Virus record (IMG/VR): IMGVR_UViG_3300031758_000040
Coordinates: 1-64,000 of that record
Origin: a virus
Length of the DNA stretch: 64,000 nucleotides
Reading direction: 5' to 3' (one strand)
Positions 63,615-64,000 of this stretch are shown here, piece by piece. The notes beneath the pieces were generated by a model that saw nothing but the letters and a program-made list of their open reading frames with translations, searched no databases and was not told the origin of the DNA. A program made the translations under genes and the position numbers. Positions within the stretch are counted from its first letter, which is position 1; every line of letters begins with the position of its first letter.

Positions 63615-64000
63615 TTATCTAGCCATGAGTCCCATAAAACCTGTGGCAATGCCGCTTCTTTCTCCAGTCAAGTAATCGATCGCTTTTGAATTTAGATCAG
63701 TAAAAACGAAGAACTTGTAGTCAGTCGGATATGTTCCATCAGCTTGCTTTTCAGTTGGATCAAGTATAGTTTCAGGAATAATTTTGTCAATGTCTATTTC
63801 CGAATCAGTGTTTATTTTAGTCAGTTCCCAAACCATTTCTATCACCGTCCTTGCCTCTTTTGAATATTTGGCCTTCTTGTTTTTTCTAGTACTTGTGTCT
63901 AGATACATTTTCTTGATCTGTTCTCTAAGCTTAGGGTTGTCATTACCTCCTTGCAATCTTGTGAAAAGCTCGGGATACTTAAGCGAGCCGTCTGGATTAC
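63615..64000 (-). CDS. Hypothetical protein, 5' end outside window
   Basis: The frame stays open to the window edge, so the start is not seen; about 128 residues are visible. Basic stretch (STRKNKKAKYSKEA), then strands (YKFFVFTDLN). Convergent with the previous gene. No family recognised. Confidence 0.7.
   Translation of the reverse strand, partial: NPDGSLKYPELFTRLQGGNDNPKLREQIKKMYLDTSTRKNKKAKYSKEARTVIEMVWELTKINTDSEIDIDKIIPETILDPTEKQADGTYPTDYKFFVFTDLNSKAIDYLTGERSGIATGFMGLMAR

Overview
The window looks like one contiguous stretch of a large tailed-phage genome (T4-like, probably jumbo-sized) that infects a member of the Bacteroidota. Phage character comes from the dense packing of small unknown genes, a tRNA cluster with a GIY-YIG homing endonuclease, a viral-type thymidylate synthase, two sigma-70 family factors and T4-like late promoters (GATAAATAA). 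The host guess rests on more than 30 promoters of the form TTG-N21-TATATTTA, close to the Bacteroidota -33/-7 type, and on A-rich leaders without Shine-Dalgarno sequences. No capsid, tail or DNA polymerase gene is visible, so this is an accessory and early-gene part of the genome.

Layout. 1-2634: thymidylate synthase (5' end outside), small unknown genes and a hotdog acyl-CoA thioesterase. 2640-5020: tRNA-Arg(UCU), tRNA-Leu(UAG), tRNA-Met(CAU), four further tRNA-like elements with abnormal cores, a structured non-coding element and the GIY-YIG gene. 5087-10693: tagged cargo genes followed by a signalling operon (two histidine kinases, a response regulator, a coiled-coil membrane protein and a holin-like membrane protein). 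10694-20807: mostly leftward late genes for tagged proteins, interrupted by a host-like sigma factor at 14542. 20808-22545: GC-richer non-coding DNA and a 2-oxoglutarate oxygenase. 22545-43891: about 50 small rightward early genes, most transcription units having their own stereotyped promoter and terminator; recognisable products are an endolysin-like glucosaminidase, an ACP-like protein lacking its serine, a second sigma factor and a RadA-like ATPase. A leftward tagged ferritin sits inside this array. 43968-49718: DUF932-like protein, a degenerate IS607-type recombinase and tagged late proteins. 49912-52948: an LRR/LamG structural protein, an M28 peptidase and a late protein. 52960-55275: a leftward cluster of unknowns. 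55315-64000: late genes including a second oxygenase, a third MSFINWG protein and a tagged class III nucleotidyl cyclase.

Main idea. About 26 otherwise unrelated proteins begin with a short tag of the type MKxxhxxFxxFhNE, most of them on late transcripts. It resembles the capsid-targeting sequence of T4 internal proteins, which are packed in the prohead, trimmed by the prohead protease and injected with the DNA. If the analogy holds, this phage packages a large set of effectors, including an adenylyl-cyclase-like enzyme, a ferritin, a P-loop protein and possibly a membrane histidine kinase: a virion-delivered signalling and takeover kit. A second unexplained signal is the 9-mer ACTCCGTAG, found 18 times on one strand between 23.9 and 48.8 kb, in intergenic and coding DNA alike.

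All coordinates and motifs were read by eye. Functional names come from recognised motifs, not from database searches.
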